Positions 25,286-32,849 of a stretch of 64,000 nucleotides of DNA are shown one piece after another; position 1 is the stretch's first letter, and every line of letters begins with the position of its first letter. The position numbers and the translations under genes are program-made. The DNA is taken from the NCBI RefSeq assembly GCF_002735645.1, contig NZ_PDZG01000010.1:26684-90683 (forward strand), read 5' to 3'. Under the pieces are notes generated by a model. It was given only the letters and a program-made list of their open reading frames with translations. It had not been told where the DNA came from and did no database searches. This DNA is from Iodobacter sp. BJB302 (GTDB taxonomy: Bacteria; Pseudomonadota; Gammaproteobacteria; Burkholderiales; Chitinibacteraceae).

Positions 25286-26010
25286 CGCGCCATCCTTCGT
25301 ATATCTTCAGCCACACTTTGCCCCGGCGCGTAATCCCAGCCGTATTGAATACCAACAGGCAGCGTGACTACTTCGCCGGTGCGCTTTACCACATGTTGAT
25401 AAGTGCCATCATCCGGCGCGGTATCCGGCTTGGCCTTGCCGAGCCGTTTCATTTCCCGCTCATTGATGGCCTCAATAATGCATTTGCAGCCAAAGCCGTT
25501 TGGTGTGAAGTGGGTATCAAACCACGGGTCTTGTGCCGGTAGCACCGTGTTGTGCCAGGCTTTGTGGCTGAGCCGTGGATGCTCGCGGGAGCGATGCACA
25601 TAGCGCCAGTAGGGTCGGCTCGCCAACACTTCCGGGTCGGTCATTTGGGCATAGCGGCCTGCAGAGTAGCTGGTGCGCAGGTTGGTGGTGTAAATGATCC
25701 GGGTGCGCCATGCGATTCCATCCGCACTGCCTTCACCCAGCCAGCCGGTCCAGCCACGCTTTTGCACAATGTTTTCAAACTCGTCACGAAACGCTTGGAT
25801 GGTTTTGCCTTCATCAATGGCGGTCTGAATAGCGGTTTTCAGATCCGCTACCAGGTCTTCTTTCATGGCTCCCGCCACAATAAAACCACGGTCGTGGCCA
25901 GCAGCAATGAGATCATCCCAATGCTCTGATGGCAGCGCCAATTTCTTGGAAAAATAGGCCAGCTGCTCGGCAAATGGCTTTGCAAAAACGGCACTCAGAT
26001 CAACCGCCAT
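25282..26010 (-). CDS. Mu gpF-like head morphogenesis protein
   Basis: 242 residues from the ATG at 26010 (AGAGGT before it); a longer frame would start inside the portal gene. The Phage_Mu_F domain is clear: IIYTTNLRTSYSAGRYAQM, YWRYVHRSREHPRLSHKAW and the zinc-like PNGFGCKCIIEAIN. Mu gpF is a minor head protein made next to the portal. Confidence 0.9.
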   Translation of the reverse strand: MAVDLSAVFAKPFAEQLAYFSKKLALPSEHWDDLIAAGHDRGFIVAGAMKEDLVADLKTAIQTAIDEGKTIQAFRDEFENIVQKRGWTGWLGEGSADGIAWRTRIIYTTNLRTSYSAGRYAQMTDPEVLASRPYWRYVHRSREHPRLSHKAWHNTVLPAQDPWFDTHFTPNGFGCKCIIEAINEREMKRLGKAKPDTAPDDGTYQHVVKRTGEVVTLPVGIQYGWDYAPGQSVAEDIRRMAR

Positions 26011-27481
26011 TTTTAACCTCTGCACGGCCAGCCGCATCAGCGCACGCAAATGCCAGGCTCATCACCTTGGCCATGTCGCCAATATCCAGCTCGCTAAATT
26101 CAGCCAGCAGCGATGTTTGCAGCTGGGAGAGATCATCCACCTGGTCAAGCCGCTGGCGAATCCGCCCCAGCCATTCATCTAAGTGGGGCTGGGCTTCTTC
26201 AGCGAGGGTATTGCTGGCCAGATCCGCATAATCAGGCTCGTCTACACTTTCCGCAAAATCTGCAGGGGCCGTGGCGGGTGCGTCGCTGACTGGGGTTTCA
26301 TCTAAATCCCCGTTTTGCAGATCGTATGCCCGCTTGAAATAGGCCGGGGTGAATTTGGCACCGGCTCTGCTGAGTTTTTCATCCCTCGTGGCTTGTACAT
26401 CATTAACCTCTTTTTGCTCCCACATACTGAATGTGGGCCGCGCCACGCCCTCGCCAAAATTCAGATCACAAATCCACTCGATCAGCTGATTGAGGGTTTC
26501 TTCAATAATGGCTTTGTCGCCATCGCGCAGATCGCGGGTGACCTCCAGCCCAGCCGTGGCAGACGCTTTATTGCTGGTGGATTCGGTCGTTTGGTTCTGG
26601 CCAAGCAGGGCAATCGAGACCTCAGAGCGGCAAAAGTACAGCAGCCGCTCGTACACATCGGCACTGCCTGCTTTACCGGCGGCTTCTTTGATCTCAACAC
26701 TGGAGTCATCTGGGATCACGGCAGCTGCGTCCTGCACCATGTTTTCCAAGCTATCGAGTAGCCGATCAATCTCTGGCTCTGGTGTGCCGCGTGGGTGTTT
26801 GCCGACGACCCACGGCATGCCGTATTTTTCGGTAAACGTCACCCAAAACTTTAAGCCGCCTTTTTTAAAGGTGGTGGGCCAGAACACCATGCTCAGATCT
26901 GGAAAACCATACGGGTTGTCATAGCTGGGATCTTGCCGGGGTAAAAGAAACTTGCGATCGGGCAGCTCTTCACCTTCGATACGATTTTCTTTTGTGCGCA
27001 GGCGCAACTCGTTTTCTGGGCTAAATACAAACCACTCTGCAGGTTTACCGATGATATCGATTGGTACGATATAGCTGCCCACTTTGCCCCAGACGATCTC
27101 CATGGGCTGATAGCCAAACAGCACGGCATCCAACATTTCATTAATGATGCGCTCCAGTTTTAAATTACTAAAAACAGAGGTGATCAGCTTGCTGGCACTG
27201 CTTTTTGCAGATTCGCGGTTAATGCCCCATTCAAGTGCTTTCACTGCGGATTTACGGCGGCGGATAAATGCACCCACGCTGGAGTCTGAGCGCAGCTCCC
27301 TATAGACTTTGATATCCAGGCCCAGTTTTTTCAGCACAGTATCCGGGTTGGGCAGGTACATGCCCAGGCCGTAAAAATCAATGCTGCGGCTGCGCGTGGC
27401 CAGCTGCTCGGAGAGTGCTTTGTTCTGCTCGCCAAACTGCACGAATTCTGTGGGGCTAACCCATAATCCCTTGGCTTTCAT
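26000..27481 (-). CDS. Portal protein (DUF935, Mu gp29-like)
   Basis: 493 residues of the DUF935 portal family: RSRSIDFYGLGMYLPNPDTVLKKL, VGAFIRRRKSAVKALEWGI and KYGMPWVVGKHPRGTP in order. It forms the dodecameric DNA channel and docks terminase. Four-base overlap with the terminase gene upstream and 11-base overlap with gpF downstream. Confidence 0.94.
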   Translation of the reverse strand: MKAKGLWVSPTEFVQFGEQNKALSEQLATRSRSIDFYGLGMYLPNPDTVLKKLGLDIKVYRELRSDSSVGAFIRRRKSAVKALEWGINRESAKSSASKLITSVFSNLKLERIINEMLDAVLFGYQPMEIVWGKVGSYIVPIDIIGKPAEWFVFSPENELRLRTKENRIEGEELPDRKFLLPRQDPSYDNPYGFPDLSMVFWPTTFKKGGLKFWVTFTEKYGMPWVVGKHPRGTPEPEIDRLLDSLENMVQDAAAVIPDDSSVEIKEAAGKAGSADVYERLLYFCRSEVSIALLGQNQTTESTSNKASATAGLEVTRDLRDGDKAIIEETLNQLIEWICDLNFGEGVARPTFSMWEQKEVNDVQATRDEKLSRAGAKFTPAYFKRAYDLQNGDLDETPVSDAPATAPADFAESVDEPDYADLASNTLAEEAQPHLDEWLGRIRQRLDQVDDLSQLQTSLLAEFSELDIGDMAKVMSLAFACADAAGRAEVKNGG

Positions 27482-28974
27482 TGGTATCCCCGTGTGATTT
27501 TTTCACCGCCACGGCGGCGGCGCGATTTGACTTTGACCGGCCCTTTGTTGAGTTCGCGGCTGGCAAAGTAAGCCAGCGCCAGGGCAATGGCTGCATCGCC
27601 GTGGCGTTTGCCCTTGTCTTCCCCGGTGCTGCGCTTTTCTGCAATACGGGGCACACCGCGCACCACTTCGATCGCTTTCAGGTCGTCCAAAATATCGGCA
27701 TGGCTGGGCAGATCAATCAGGTTACCATCTTCCAGTGCGGCCTTAACCGGCGGCATGTGCTCGCGATACCAAGCTTCGCTGAGCATTACTTGCTGGATGC
27801 GGCTAATGCCGTATTTTTGCATCGCATATTCGGCGAGTGCCTGGCCATTGCCGCGTGCGTCGAATGCACCGCCCATAAAGCGGGGCAGACGGTCCAGCAG
27901 GTAAAAGCAGATCTGCTCTTGCTGCCGAAATGGCACATTGCGCAGCTCTAAAATAAAGGGCACACGGCGTACCAAGTTTTGCTGCTGGATCAGTGGCACA
28001 TGCACGCTCAAATCGCCGCTGCGGCCAAAGTCTTCACCGTTGAAAGAAATGGCATCGGCTGGCAGCTTGGCCAGCAATGGGGCAAGGTGTTTTTTTAGCC
28101 AATCGGCACACTCTGCTTCGCGGATATGATCGGGCAATAGCTCAAAGCCCTCGTCACATTTGTAACGCAGTAGTGGCGTTTCTTTGCTCATACGAGATTC
28201 AATCAGCGCCCTGGACAGCCAGGCACCGCCGCTGTCTTTGGGAATGCAATCCAGCTCTTCTTCTACATCGTCACCATAGAAGGCCCGGATTCCCTTTGCC
28301 CATTCAGCCTCCCCATCGGCGGACCACTCTTTGCCTGTGCGTAAACAAATACGCCGATACAATCCTTCTGCCAGTGCTTCATTAAACGTAATGCGGTGCA
28401 AGCTGTAGGGCGTTTTACCCGCGCGAATATCGCCAATCAGTGAGTTAAATGGGTTAGTCACCCCATCGTGAGTGGAGATAATATGAACCTGGCCACCCCA
28501 CATCAGCAGCGCCATCGCCGCTTTTTTCAGCTCTTCCAGCTGCTCGTGGAACGCCGCCTCATCAATAATCACGCGCCCGGCTTTACCCCGTAAATTGTTA
28601 GGACGGGAGGATAGCGCGGTCACGCGGTAGCCAGAGGCAAAGCGGATCACGAATGCATGAATGGCTTTTTCATCGTCGCCATCTACAAAGACTTCCTCGG
28701 TTTCTTCAATCTCGCCAGCCGCCAGGCTGTAGTGCTTGGCCCAGTCGGCGCAGTCACGAATAAACTCCAATGCCATCACTTTGTTGTAACCGATGTACCA
28801 ACTATCCATGCCATTCTGGCTGGCGGAAAGCAATGCGGAATCTGCAGCCTCTGCCCATGACAGACCAATCCGGCGGGATTTTTCGCATACTTTTACGGGC
28901 GAGGTATCGGCACACCAGCGCTGCTGGTAGGGCAGCAATACGGCTGGCGATCGGCTGATGCGGGGTTCGCTCAT
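27478..28974 (-). CDS. Terminase large subunit (Mu gp28-like)
   Basis: 498 residues. The N-terminal ATPase carries KVCEKSRRIGLSWAEAADS (adenine/Walker A-like, with the family's deviant P-loop) and the Walker B RVIIDEAAFHEQ. The C-terminal RNase H-like nuclease has acidic patches in AISFNGEDFGRSGDLSVHVP and GGAFDARGNGQALAEY. It drives DNA packaging, and in transposable phages it cuts host DNA beside the prophage ends. It overlaps both neighbours. Confidence 0.93.
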   Translation of the reverse strand: MSEPRISRSPAVLLPYQQRWCADTSPVKVCEKSRRIGLSWAEAADSALLSASQNGMDSWYIGYNKVMALEFIRDCADWAKHYSLAAGEIEETEEVFVDGDDEKAIHAFVIRFASGYRVTALSSRPNNLRGKAGRVIIDEAAFHEQLEELKKAAMALLMWGGQVHIISTHDGVTNPFNSLIGDIRAGKTPYSLHRITFNEALAEGLYRRICLRTGKEWSADGEAEWAKGIRAFYGDDVEEELDCIPKDSGGAWLSRALIESRMSKETPLLRYKCDEGFELLPDHIREAECADWLKKHLAPLLAKLPADAISFNGEDFGRSGDLSVHVPLIQQQNLVRRVPFILELRNVPFRQQEQICFYLLDRLPRFMGGAFDARGNGQALAEYAMQKYGISRIQQVMLSEAWYREHMPPVKAALEDGNLIDLPSHADILDDLKAIEVVRGVPRIAEKRSTGEDKGKRHGDAAIALALAYFASRELNKGPVKVKSRRRRGGEKITRGYQ

Positions 28975-29516
28975 GCTGCAATCCCTAAAATCTGGCGGCG
29001 GATGGCATCGGCAGCAGCGTCAGACAGCCCGCCATTTTTAACCACTTTTTCTACCGCTGCAGCCGCAGCATCTACCCGCGATTGCAGCTCTAAGCGGAAT
29101 TTTTTCTGATTCACAGAGGCCCGCGCCAGTGTGGCGATGTTTTTAGCCGCATCGGACAGCATGGCAATGCGGTCTGCCGGGTTTACATCTTCTGCAGTAG
29201 CCTCCTGCAGATTCATAATCGAATCAAAAAGCTCGGTTTGCACCAGTGCCACAAGCGCTTCGGAGCGGGCGTCTTTATCATCCGACGCGCCTTCAGTGAG
29301 CATACGGGCGGCTTCGGTACTGGCTTTAATGGCCGCAAAACGCCGCTCTATTTTCTGGCCATAGCGGTGAATGGCAGATTTGCTGATCACATAGCCTTGC
29401 TCCCTTAGCATTTCCTCCAGTGCCTGGTAGCCGCTGAAATTGCTTTCAGTGAGCGCACGCTCTAACCAGCGCCGTGCATCTTCGGGCAGGCCATCGATAC
29501 TGCTGCGGCGGGCCAT
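28971..29516 (-). CDS. Terminase small subunit (DUF3486, Mu gp27-like)
   Basis: 181 residues of DUF3486: RRSSIDGLPEDARRWLERAL, a helix-turn-helix in LREQGYVISKSAIHRYGQ, and a coiled-coil C-terminus. It probably recognises the packaging end. A shorter protein with the same N-terminal pattern is encoded at 44015-44347 in the early region. Confidence 0.88.
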   Translation of the reverse strand: MARRSSIDGLPEDARRWLERALTESNFSGYQALEEMLREQGYVISKSAIHRYGQKIERRFAAIKASTEAARMLTEGASDDKDARSEALVALVQTELFDSIMNLQEATAEDVNPADRIAMLSDAAKNIATLARASVNQKKFRLELQSRVDAAAAAVEKVVKNGGLSDAAADAIRRQILGIAA

Positions 29517-29518
29517 GA

Positions 29519-29830
29519 TTATGAACTCCAGTATTTAACGGGCCGGGCAATGCCTGGCTCGCACTCAATGGTGTATTCGGCGATATCGACCCCGCAGCGA
29601 GTCAAGTCTGCAAACCATGTGCCGCTCGGCTCTTTTCGCAGCTCTACAAGCTGGCGATCGCTCAGATAATCCAGCTCGCGGCGGACTTCCAGAGCAGTGG
29701 CATCGGGATAGATTGCCCGCATCACCTCCAGCAAAAACTGTTCATTGCTGGTGTGAGGGCGCGCTTTATCCAGTGTGTTGATGAGATTCCAGCGCATGGA
29801 TTCGCGGCGGATTTTGACGAGATCAGTCAT
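29519..29830 (-). CDS. Mu gp26-like protein, winged-helix type
   Basis: 103 residues: SMRWNLINTLDKARPHTSNE, then EVRRELDYLSDRQLVELRKE looks like a winged-helix recognition region. It is conserved between DUF2730 and DUF3486 genes in BcepMu-like phages. The function is unknown. It starts with ATG eight bases inside the DUF2730 gene. Confidence 0.75.
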   Translation of the reverse strand: MTDLVKIRRESMRWNLINTLDKARPHTSNEQFLLEVMRAIYPDATALEVRRELDYLSDRQLVELRKEPSGTWFADLTRCGVDIAEYTIECEPGIARPVKYWSS

Positions 29831-30158
29831 TGCGGGTGCTCCTTAATTGAGTGACTTCCAGCTTGGAATACAGCGCATCCAGCTTGGCCTCCAATACGCT
29901 CTGGCCCCGGATGTAGTCCTCACGCCGCACATATTGAATAGGCAACTCGGCCAGATGTTTCAGCCAATCGCGTTCTAACCTGTTGAAATCCTCATCACGT
30001 TTAACAAGTGAGGTTTCAATCTGCGTGAAACGAGAGGATTGCCGTTCTTCAAATTGTTTAAAAAGCGCTTTCAATAGAGCAATCAGCATCCCTGAAAAAA
30101 ACACAAACACAGCGGACCCCATGCTCAGTGCCTGCCAGAACTCAATATTGATATTCAT
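29823..30158 (-). CDS. Mu gp25-like membrane protein (DUF2730)
   Basis: 111 residues: an N-terminal transmembrane segment (SAVFVFFSGMLIALLKALF), then a long coiled coil (RFTQIETSLVKRDEDFNRLE and on to the C-terminus). This matches DUF2730. The position between lysis and packaging genes is conserved, and the role is unproven. Confidence 0.82.
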   Translation of the reverse strand: MNINIEFWQALSMGSAVFVFFSGMLIALLKALFKQFEERQSSRFTQIETSLVKRDEDFNRLERDWLKHLAELPIQYVRREDYIRGQSVLEAKLDALYSKLEVTQLRSTRND

Positions 30159-30279
30159 GAGTAAATCCCGCCTCTTGGTTGTGCTGCGTAGCCCAGTACA
30201 GCATCGCTAAAAAACGGTGCTGGCGATGGGCCATAAAGTGCTGCCAGCGATACCACTGCAACACATGCGCGTTTTTCAT
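30142..30279 (-). CDS. 45-residue translationally coupled small protein
   Basis: An ATG at 30279 overlaps the spanin stop (ATGA). The frame encodes 45 residues (MKNAHVLQWYRWQHFMAHRQ...) rich in His, Gln, Trp and Tyr, and ends inside the start of the DUF2730 gene. The stop-start overlap at the 5' end, the overlap at the 3' end and the absence of other coding sense in the gap support a real gene. BcepMu-like phages often have a tiny gene here. No function is known. Confidence 0.6.
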   Translation of the reverse strand: MKNAHVLQWYRWQHFMAHRQHRFLAMLYWATQHNQEAGFTHEYQY

Positions 30280-30860
30280 TGCTGCTCATGCCAGTTAATC
30301 AGCTGATTAAGCTGCGCCTCTATGGTGCTGCAGCGCAGCGCGTTGTCGATATGATTGGTCAGGATGTCGGGCTGGGTAACGCCACTGGCGAGGAGGCAAT
30401 CAGCGGAATCGCAGGCACTGGCCGCGTCAGTAAGACTCGCGGTGGTTTGTTGATCACTGGCGGCGGGCACGCCAAGGGCGCTGTTCCACAGGCGGACAAA
30501 GCCAGTAGTAAACACAGCAGCAGGCAGCGGCACAGGGGCCGCGCTGGGCGAGGCTTTATAGATAGTGGTAACACGGCTCACACTCCTTGAAAGCTGCACA
30601 CGGGCCTCACTCAGCTGTGCGCGGGTTTGATCCAGCTCGGTGGCAAGTTTTTCGCCAAATGCCTGCGCCTGTTGCTGCTGCTCCAGCATGCGGTTTGCTC
30701 CGGCCAGCCGATCAAGCAAGGCCTGGTCTCGCTGCTCAGCAAACTCAGCATCAGCGCGGGATGAAGCCCAGCTCCAGCCACCAGCCCCGCCCAGTGCCAG
30801 CCCAGCGGCAAACAGGCCGCCCATTAGTAAAAGTTTGGAGAGGATAGAATCAGGAAGCAT
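30276..30860 (-). CDS. Inner-membrane spanin (Rz-like)
   Basis: 194 residues: an N-terminal membrane anchor (LLLMGGLFAAGLALGGAGG), a periplasmic Gln/Ala-rich coiled coil (NRMLEQQQQAQAFGEKLATEL) and a Cys-containing C-terminal domain. This layout and the nested lipoprotein gene match i-spanins, which fuse the inner and outer membranes at lysis. It is longer than most Rz proteins (~150 residues). Confidence 0.82.
   Translation of the reverse strand: MLPDSILSKLLLMGGLFAAGLALGGAGGWSWASSRADAEFAEQRDQALLDRLAGANRMLEQQQQAQAFGEKLATELDQTRAQLSEARVQLSRSVSRVTTIYKASPSAAPVPLPAAVFTTGFVRLWNSALGVPAASDQQTTASLTDAASACDSADCLLASGVTQPDILTNHIDNALRCSTIEAQLNQLINWHEQQ
30359..30574 (-). CDS. Outer-membrane spanin lipoprotein (Rz1-like), nested in the i-spanin gene
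   Basis: 71 residues in a different frame, entirely inside the i-spanin gene. The GTG at 30574 has AAGGAG eight bases upstream. A hydrophobic signal ends in lipobox LSAC and is followed by a Pro-rich chain (CPPPVINKPPRVLLTRPVP), the hallmark of Rz1-type o-spanins. Nested Rz/Rz1 pairs are known from lambda; the ribosome site, lipobox and proline content together make it a firm call. Confidence 0.85.
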   Translation of the reverse strand: MLPLSIKPRPARPLCRCLLLCLLLALSACGTAPLACPPPVINKPPRVLLTRPVPAIPLIASSPVALPSPTS

Positions 30861-31074
30861 CAGAGCCTCCTTTGCGGCTGGCCAGCCAGTGCCGGGCTAC
30901 GGCATAGCCGCCAACCACTCCCAAATAAACCAGCCAGCCATCGCTGGTTAGCGTGCCCGCCCAGCCTTGCTTAATAAACACGGCGGTTGAGGCCGCACAC
31001 GCTACATTGGCCCACAGCTTGCTGTGGCTTAAGCGGTTGGTCTGCGGGTTGGTAATCAGATCAGAGAGCTGCAT
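30850..31074 (-). CDS. Putative holin
   Basis: 74 residues from the ATG at 31074 (GGAGG seven bases upstream). There are two hydrophobic segments (LWANVACAASTAVFIKQGW; WLVYLGVVGGYAVARHWL) and a charged C-terminus, between endolysin and spanin genes. The size and topology suit a small class II-type holin. The family was not identified by a specific motif. Confidence 0.7.
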   Translation of the reverse strand: MQLSDLITNPQTNRLSHSKLWANVACAASTAVFIKQGWAGTLTSDGWLVYLGVVGGYAVARHWLASRKGGSDAS

Positions 31075-31600
31075 TCTCGCCTCCAATTACATGAGATAGC
31101 AGCGGCTGCATGCCATTCATACGCCAATCCACCACGCAAAAGCCGGGGCAGGTTTTGCTGTATTCATTGGGGGAGATTTTGCCGTCGCCGTTCAGATCAG
31201 GCGATAAATCGCGGTGGCCAACCACCTTTGCAGCGGGGTATTTCTGCTGCAAAGATTTAACCAGGCTATGTAGTGCCTCCCACTGGCGGGGAGTAAACGC
31301 ATCCGTACCCACCATGCAAATGCCGAGGGAGTTGGCATTGTGCCCAGCCACATGAGCGCCAATTTCATCAATATTGCGGCCAGTTTCTAATGTGCCATTG
31401 CAGTCAATGACCCAGTGATAGCCAATAGCAGAAAGGATGGGGTTAAAGGCATCACGGGCAGCGGCGCTGCGTTTAAAGCCCCGGTTGCTGTGCCATACAT
31501 CAATGATTTCAACGGCGCTCTTGCCCCGGCCATTACCTAAGCTTCGGCCATTGTGGCTGGCTGAGCAGTGAATCACGATCAGATTAATAGTGCGGGACAT
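31061..31600 (-). CDS. Endolysin, N-acetylmuramoyl-L-alanine amidase (Amidase_2)
   Basis: 179 residues. Zinc ligands of the T7-lysozyme/Amidase_2 fold are visible: His in LIVIHCSASH, His in AAKVVGHRDLSPD and Cys in SKTCPGFCV. An EF-hand-like loop (DLNGDGKISPNE) sits between the last two, common in P2-type phage amidases. No signal peptide is present, so export depends on the holin. GGAGG precedes the ATG. First gene of the Plys-equivalent transcript. Confidence 0.94.
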   Translation of the reverse strand: MSRTINLIVIHCSASHNGRSLGNGRGKSAVEIIDVWHSNRGFKRSAAARDAFNPILSAIGYHWVIDCNGTLETGRNIDEIGAHVAGHNANSLGICMVGTDAFTPRQWEALHSLVKSLQQKYPAAKVVGHRDLSPDLNGDGKISPNEYSKTCPGFCVVDWRMNGMQPLLSHVIGGENAAL

Positions 31601-31629
31601 TTGCCGCCTCCAAAACGAAACATGCCGCT

Positions 31630-31672
31630 ATTTTCAGCGGCATGCGGGAGGAGGTCTTTTAATGCTGTTTAA
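31630..31672 (-). promoter_or_regulatory. Predicted Mor/C-type late promoter before the endolysin
   Basis: Minus strand: dyad TTAAACAGCATTAA (31672-31659), 23-bp gap, -10 GAAAAT (31635-31630). Predicted +1 is near 31623, giving a 23-base leader with GGAGG. The -10 lies in the loop of a perfect 9-bp hairpin (31621-31644). The position equals Mu promoter Plys. Confidence 0.65.
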
Positions 31673-31686
31673 GGTATAGCCATTGA

Positions 31687-32268
31687 TTACTTCTTACAGT
31701 GATTTGGCTTGGGCATTTCTATTGTTTTTCCAGTTGTTTTATCTAGGCTCAAAACAGTTAAGCAATCTACTCCCCCAAACTTCTGAATCATTTCCTTGTT
31801 ATGTGCGGCGGTCTGTTGCGCAAACATTGCATCTGTAGTTGCAAGGTTTTTCTGGCAGTTTTTTAAATCGGTTTTATATTGTTTTCGTGGAGAAATAACG
31901 AATTTTTCATCAAGCTGATCTGACGCATATTTTTGCTGTGTAATTGCGTATGACTGAGCTGATGTTAATAAATTACGGCAGCTAACAAACTTCTCAGCAT
32001 CAGGTTGATCCGTAAATATGGGAGGCCAGCTATTTAGCAACGAGCGATATTTTTCAGAACGAAAAATATGAGTCATTGCCTCCTCATTCAGCACCGCATT
32101 GTCGCCCAAAGGTTTTTTGTATGTGTTTATATAATCAAATGAATTCTTAGCTAGCGCCCTTGCTTCAGCAAGAGAAAGTTTATGAGCATCAGTGGCAAGG
32201 GCGCTGGCCGATGCAGCGAGCAACAAAACAGTAAATATATAGCCACATGATTTTGGATCTTTACTCAT
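31687..32268 (-). CDS. Exported protein of unknown function, late-controlled moron
   Basis: 193 residues with a signal peptide (YIFTVLLLAASASALA, cleavage before TDAHKLSL). The mature chain is helical with four conserved-looking Cys (SCRNL, NCQKN, DCLTV, HCKK) that could form disulfides. No family recognised. It is AT-rich. It is preceded by an 11-base leader with AGGAG and by a predicted late promoter (32286-32328), so it is probably made with lysis proteins and exported to the periplasm. A lysis-related or envelope role is plausible; nothing more can be said. Confidence 0.75.
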   Translation of the reverse strand: MSKDPKSCGYIFTVLLLAASASALATDAHKLSLAEARALAKNSFDYINTYKKPLGDNAVLNEEAMTHIFRSEKYRSLLNSWPPIFTDQPDAEKFVSCRNLLTSAQSYAITQQKYASDQLDEKFVISPRKQYKTDLKNCQKNLATTDAMFAQQTAAHNKEMIQKFGGVDCLTVLSLDKTTGKTIEMPKPNHCKK

Positions 32269-32285
32269 AGCAAGCTCCTTCTAAC

Positions 32286-32328
32286 ATAATGACACCGGCA
32301 AACTAGCTAATAGATTAAAGCGGTTCAA
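32286..32328 (-). promoter_or_regulatory. Predicted Mor/C-type late promoter before the exported moron
   Basis: Minus strand: dyad TTGAACCGCTTTAA (32328-32315, one base different from the gpW dyad), 23-bp gap, -10 CATTAT (32291-32286). Predicted +1 is near 32279. The dyad overlaps the last codons of the upstream HTH gene. Confidence 0.6.
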
Positions 32329-32518
32329 TCCCCGCAGCTAATGCAGCACAGGCCAGCGATGTGCGCCGGTCTATCTCTACTGGTCGGTTATCTCTAAAAC
32401 GAGCGCCTCTTTCCCACTCTTGGTATGCAGTTAGCCTGACGCCCATAGCGTCTGCGGCTTGCTGCTGTGTGTAGCGCATTGTCTCAACACGCCATAATTT
32501 TAGTTGTTCATGAGTCAT
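32315..32518 (-). CDS. Small XRE/Cro-type helix-turn-helix protein
   Basis: 67 residues with an HTH of the XRE class (MRYTQQQAADAMGVRLTAYQEWERG). It follows the TAA of an upstream open frame by three bases, suggesting coupling; no Shine-Dalgarno is visible. It may be the ligand of the palindromic operator at 32784-32802, which lies in the promoter that would transcribe it. That would be autoregulation, inferred. Confidence 0.7.
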   Translation of the reverse strand: MTHEQLKLWRVETMRYTQQQAADAMGVRLTAYQEWERGARFRDNRPVEIDRRTSLACAALAAGIEPL

Positions 32519-32521
32519 TGT

Positions 32522-32780
32522 TTATTTAACAACTTTAAGGTCTTTCTTTGTAAAAGAATTTTCAGCAGAAAAGCTTACTCCGCTATCCAGCCAAGAGTCT
32601 AATTTTGACCAATACTCATGGGAGGCAATCACCTTATCCCAAATGTCATCAATGTTTTGAAAAATAGTTCCAACGCAAAATTTGTGGATACCTTTCGCAT
32701 CTCTAACATCCCCCCAGCCCCTGGGGGTTTTAATTTTTAAGGATATTTTTTCTAATGGTTTAATGTATGTAGTTATAATA
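32522..32780 (-). other. Open frame without a standard start codon upstream of the XRE gene
   Basis: Reading leftwards from about 32798 there is an ~88-codon open frame ending in TAA three bases before the XRE ATG. Its text looks coding (GWGDVRDAKGIHKFCVGTIF, then EYWSKLDSWLDSG). The first in-frame ATG/GTG/TTG appears only about halfway (a GTG). It could be a 5'-truncated pseudogene, use ATT/ATA, or carry an old frameshift. The rest of 32519-32849 is the operator-promoter. Confidence 0.35.
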
Positions 32781-32803
32781 GAATTACTTGATTATCAAGT
32801 AAA
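32775..32803 (-). promoter_or_regulatory. Leftward promoter with a 19-bp palindromic operator in its spacer
   Basis: Minus strand: -35 TTTACT (32803-32798), 17-bp spacer, -10 TATTAT (32780-32775). The perfect palindrome TTACTTGATTATCAAGTAA (32784-32802) fills the spacer, and a half-site TTTACTTGATTT follows at 32809-32820. This is the layout of a repressor-controlled promoter. It would drive the XRE gene and its upstream frame. The operator differs from the TTGCAGAA operator at 34.7 kb, implying a second regulator. Confidence 0.65.
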
Positions 32804-32849
32804 GAGGATTTACTTGATTTACGAATAAAGCCGATGGATGGCAACGCGC

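Noticed and set aside
32709..32741. CCCCCAGCCCCTGGGGG hairpin followed by T-rich DNA on the plus strand
   Set aside because: There is no plus-strand gene upstream, and on the minus strand no T-run follows. It falls inside the coding-like frame 32522-32780 and is probably incidental.
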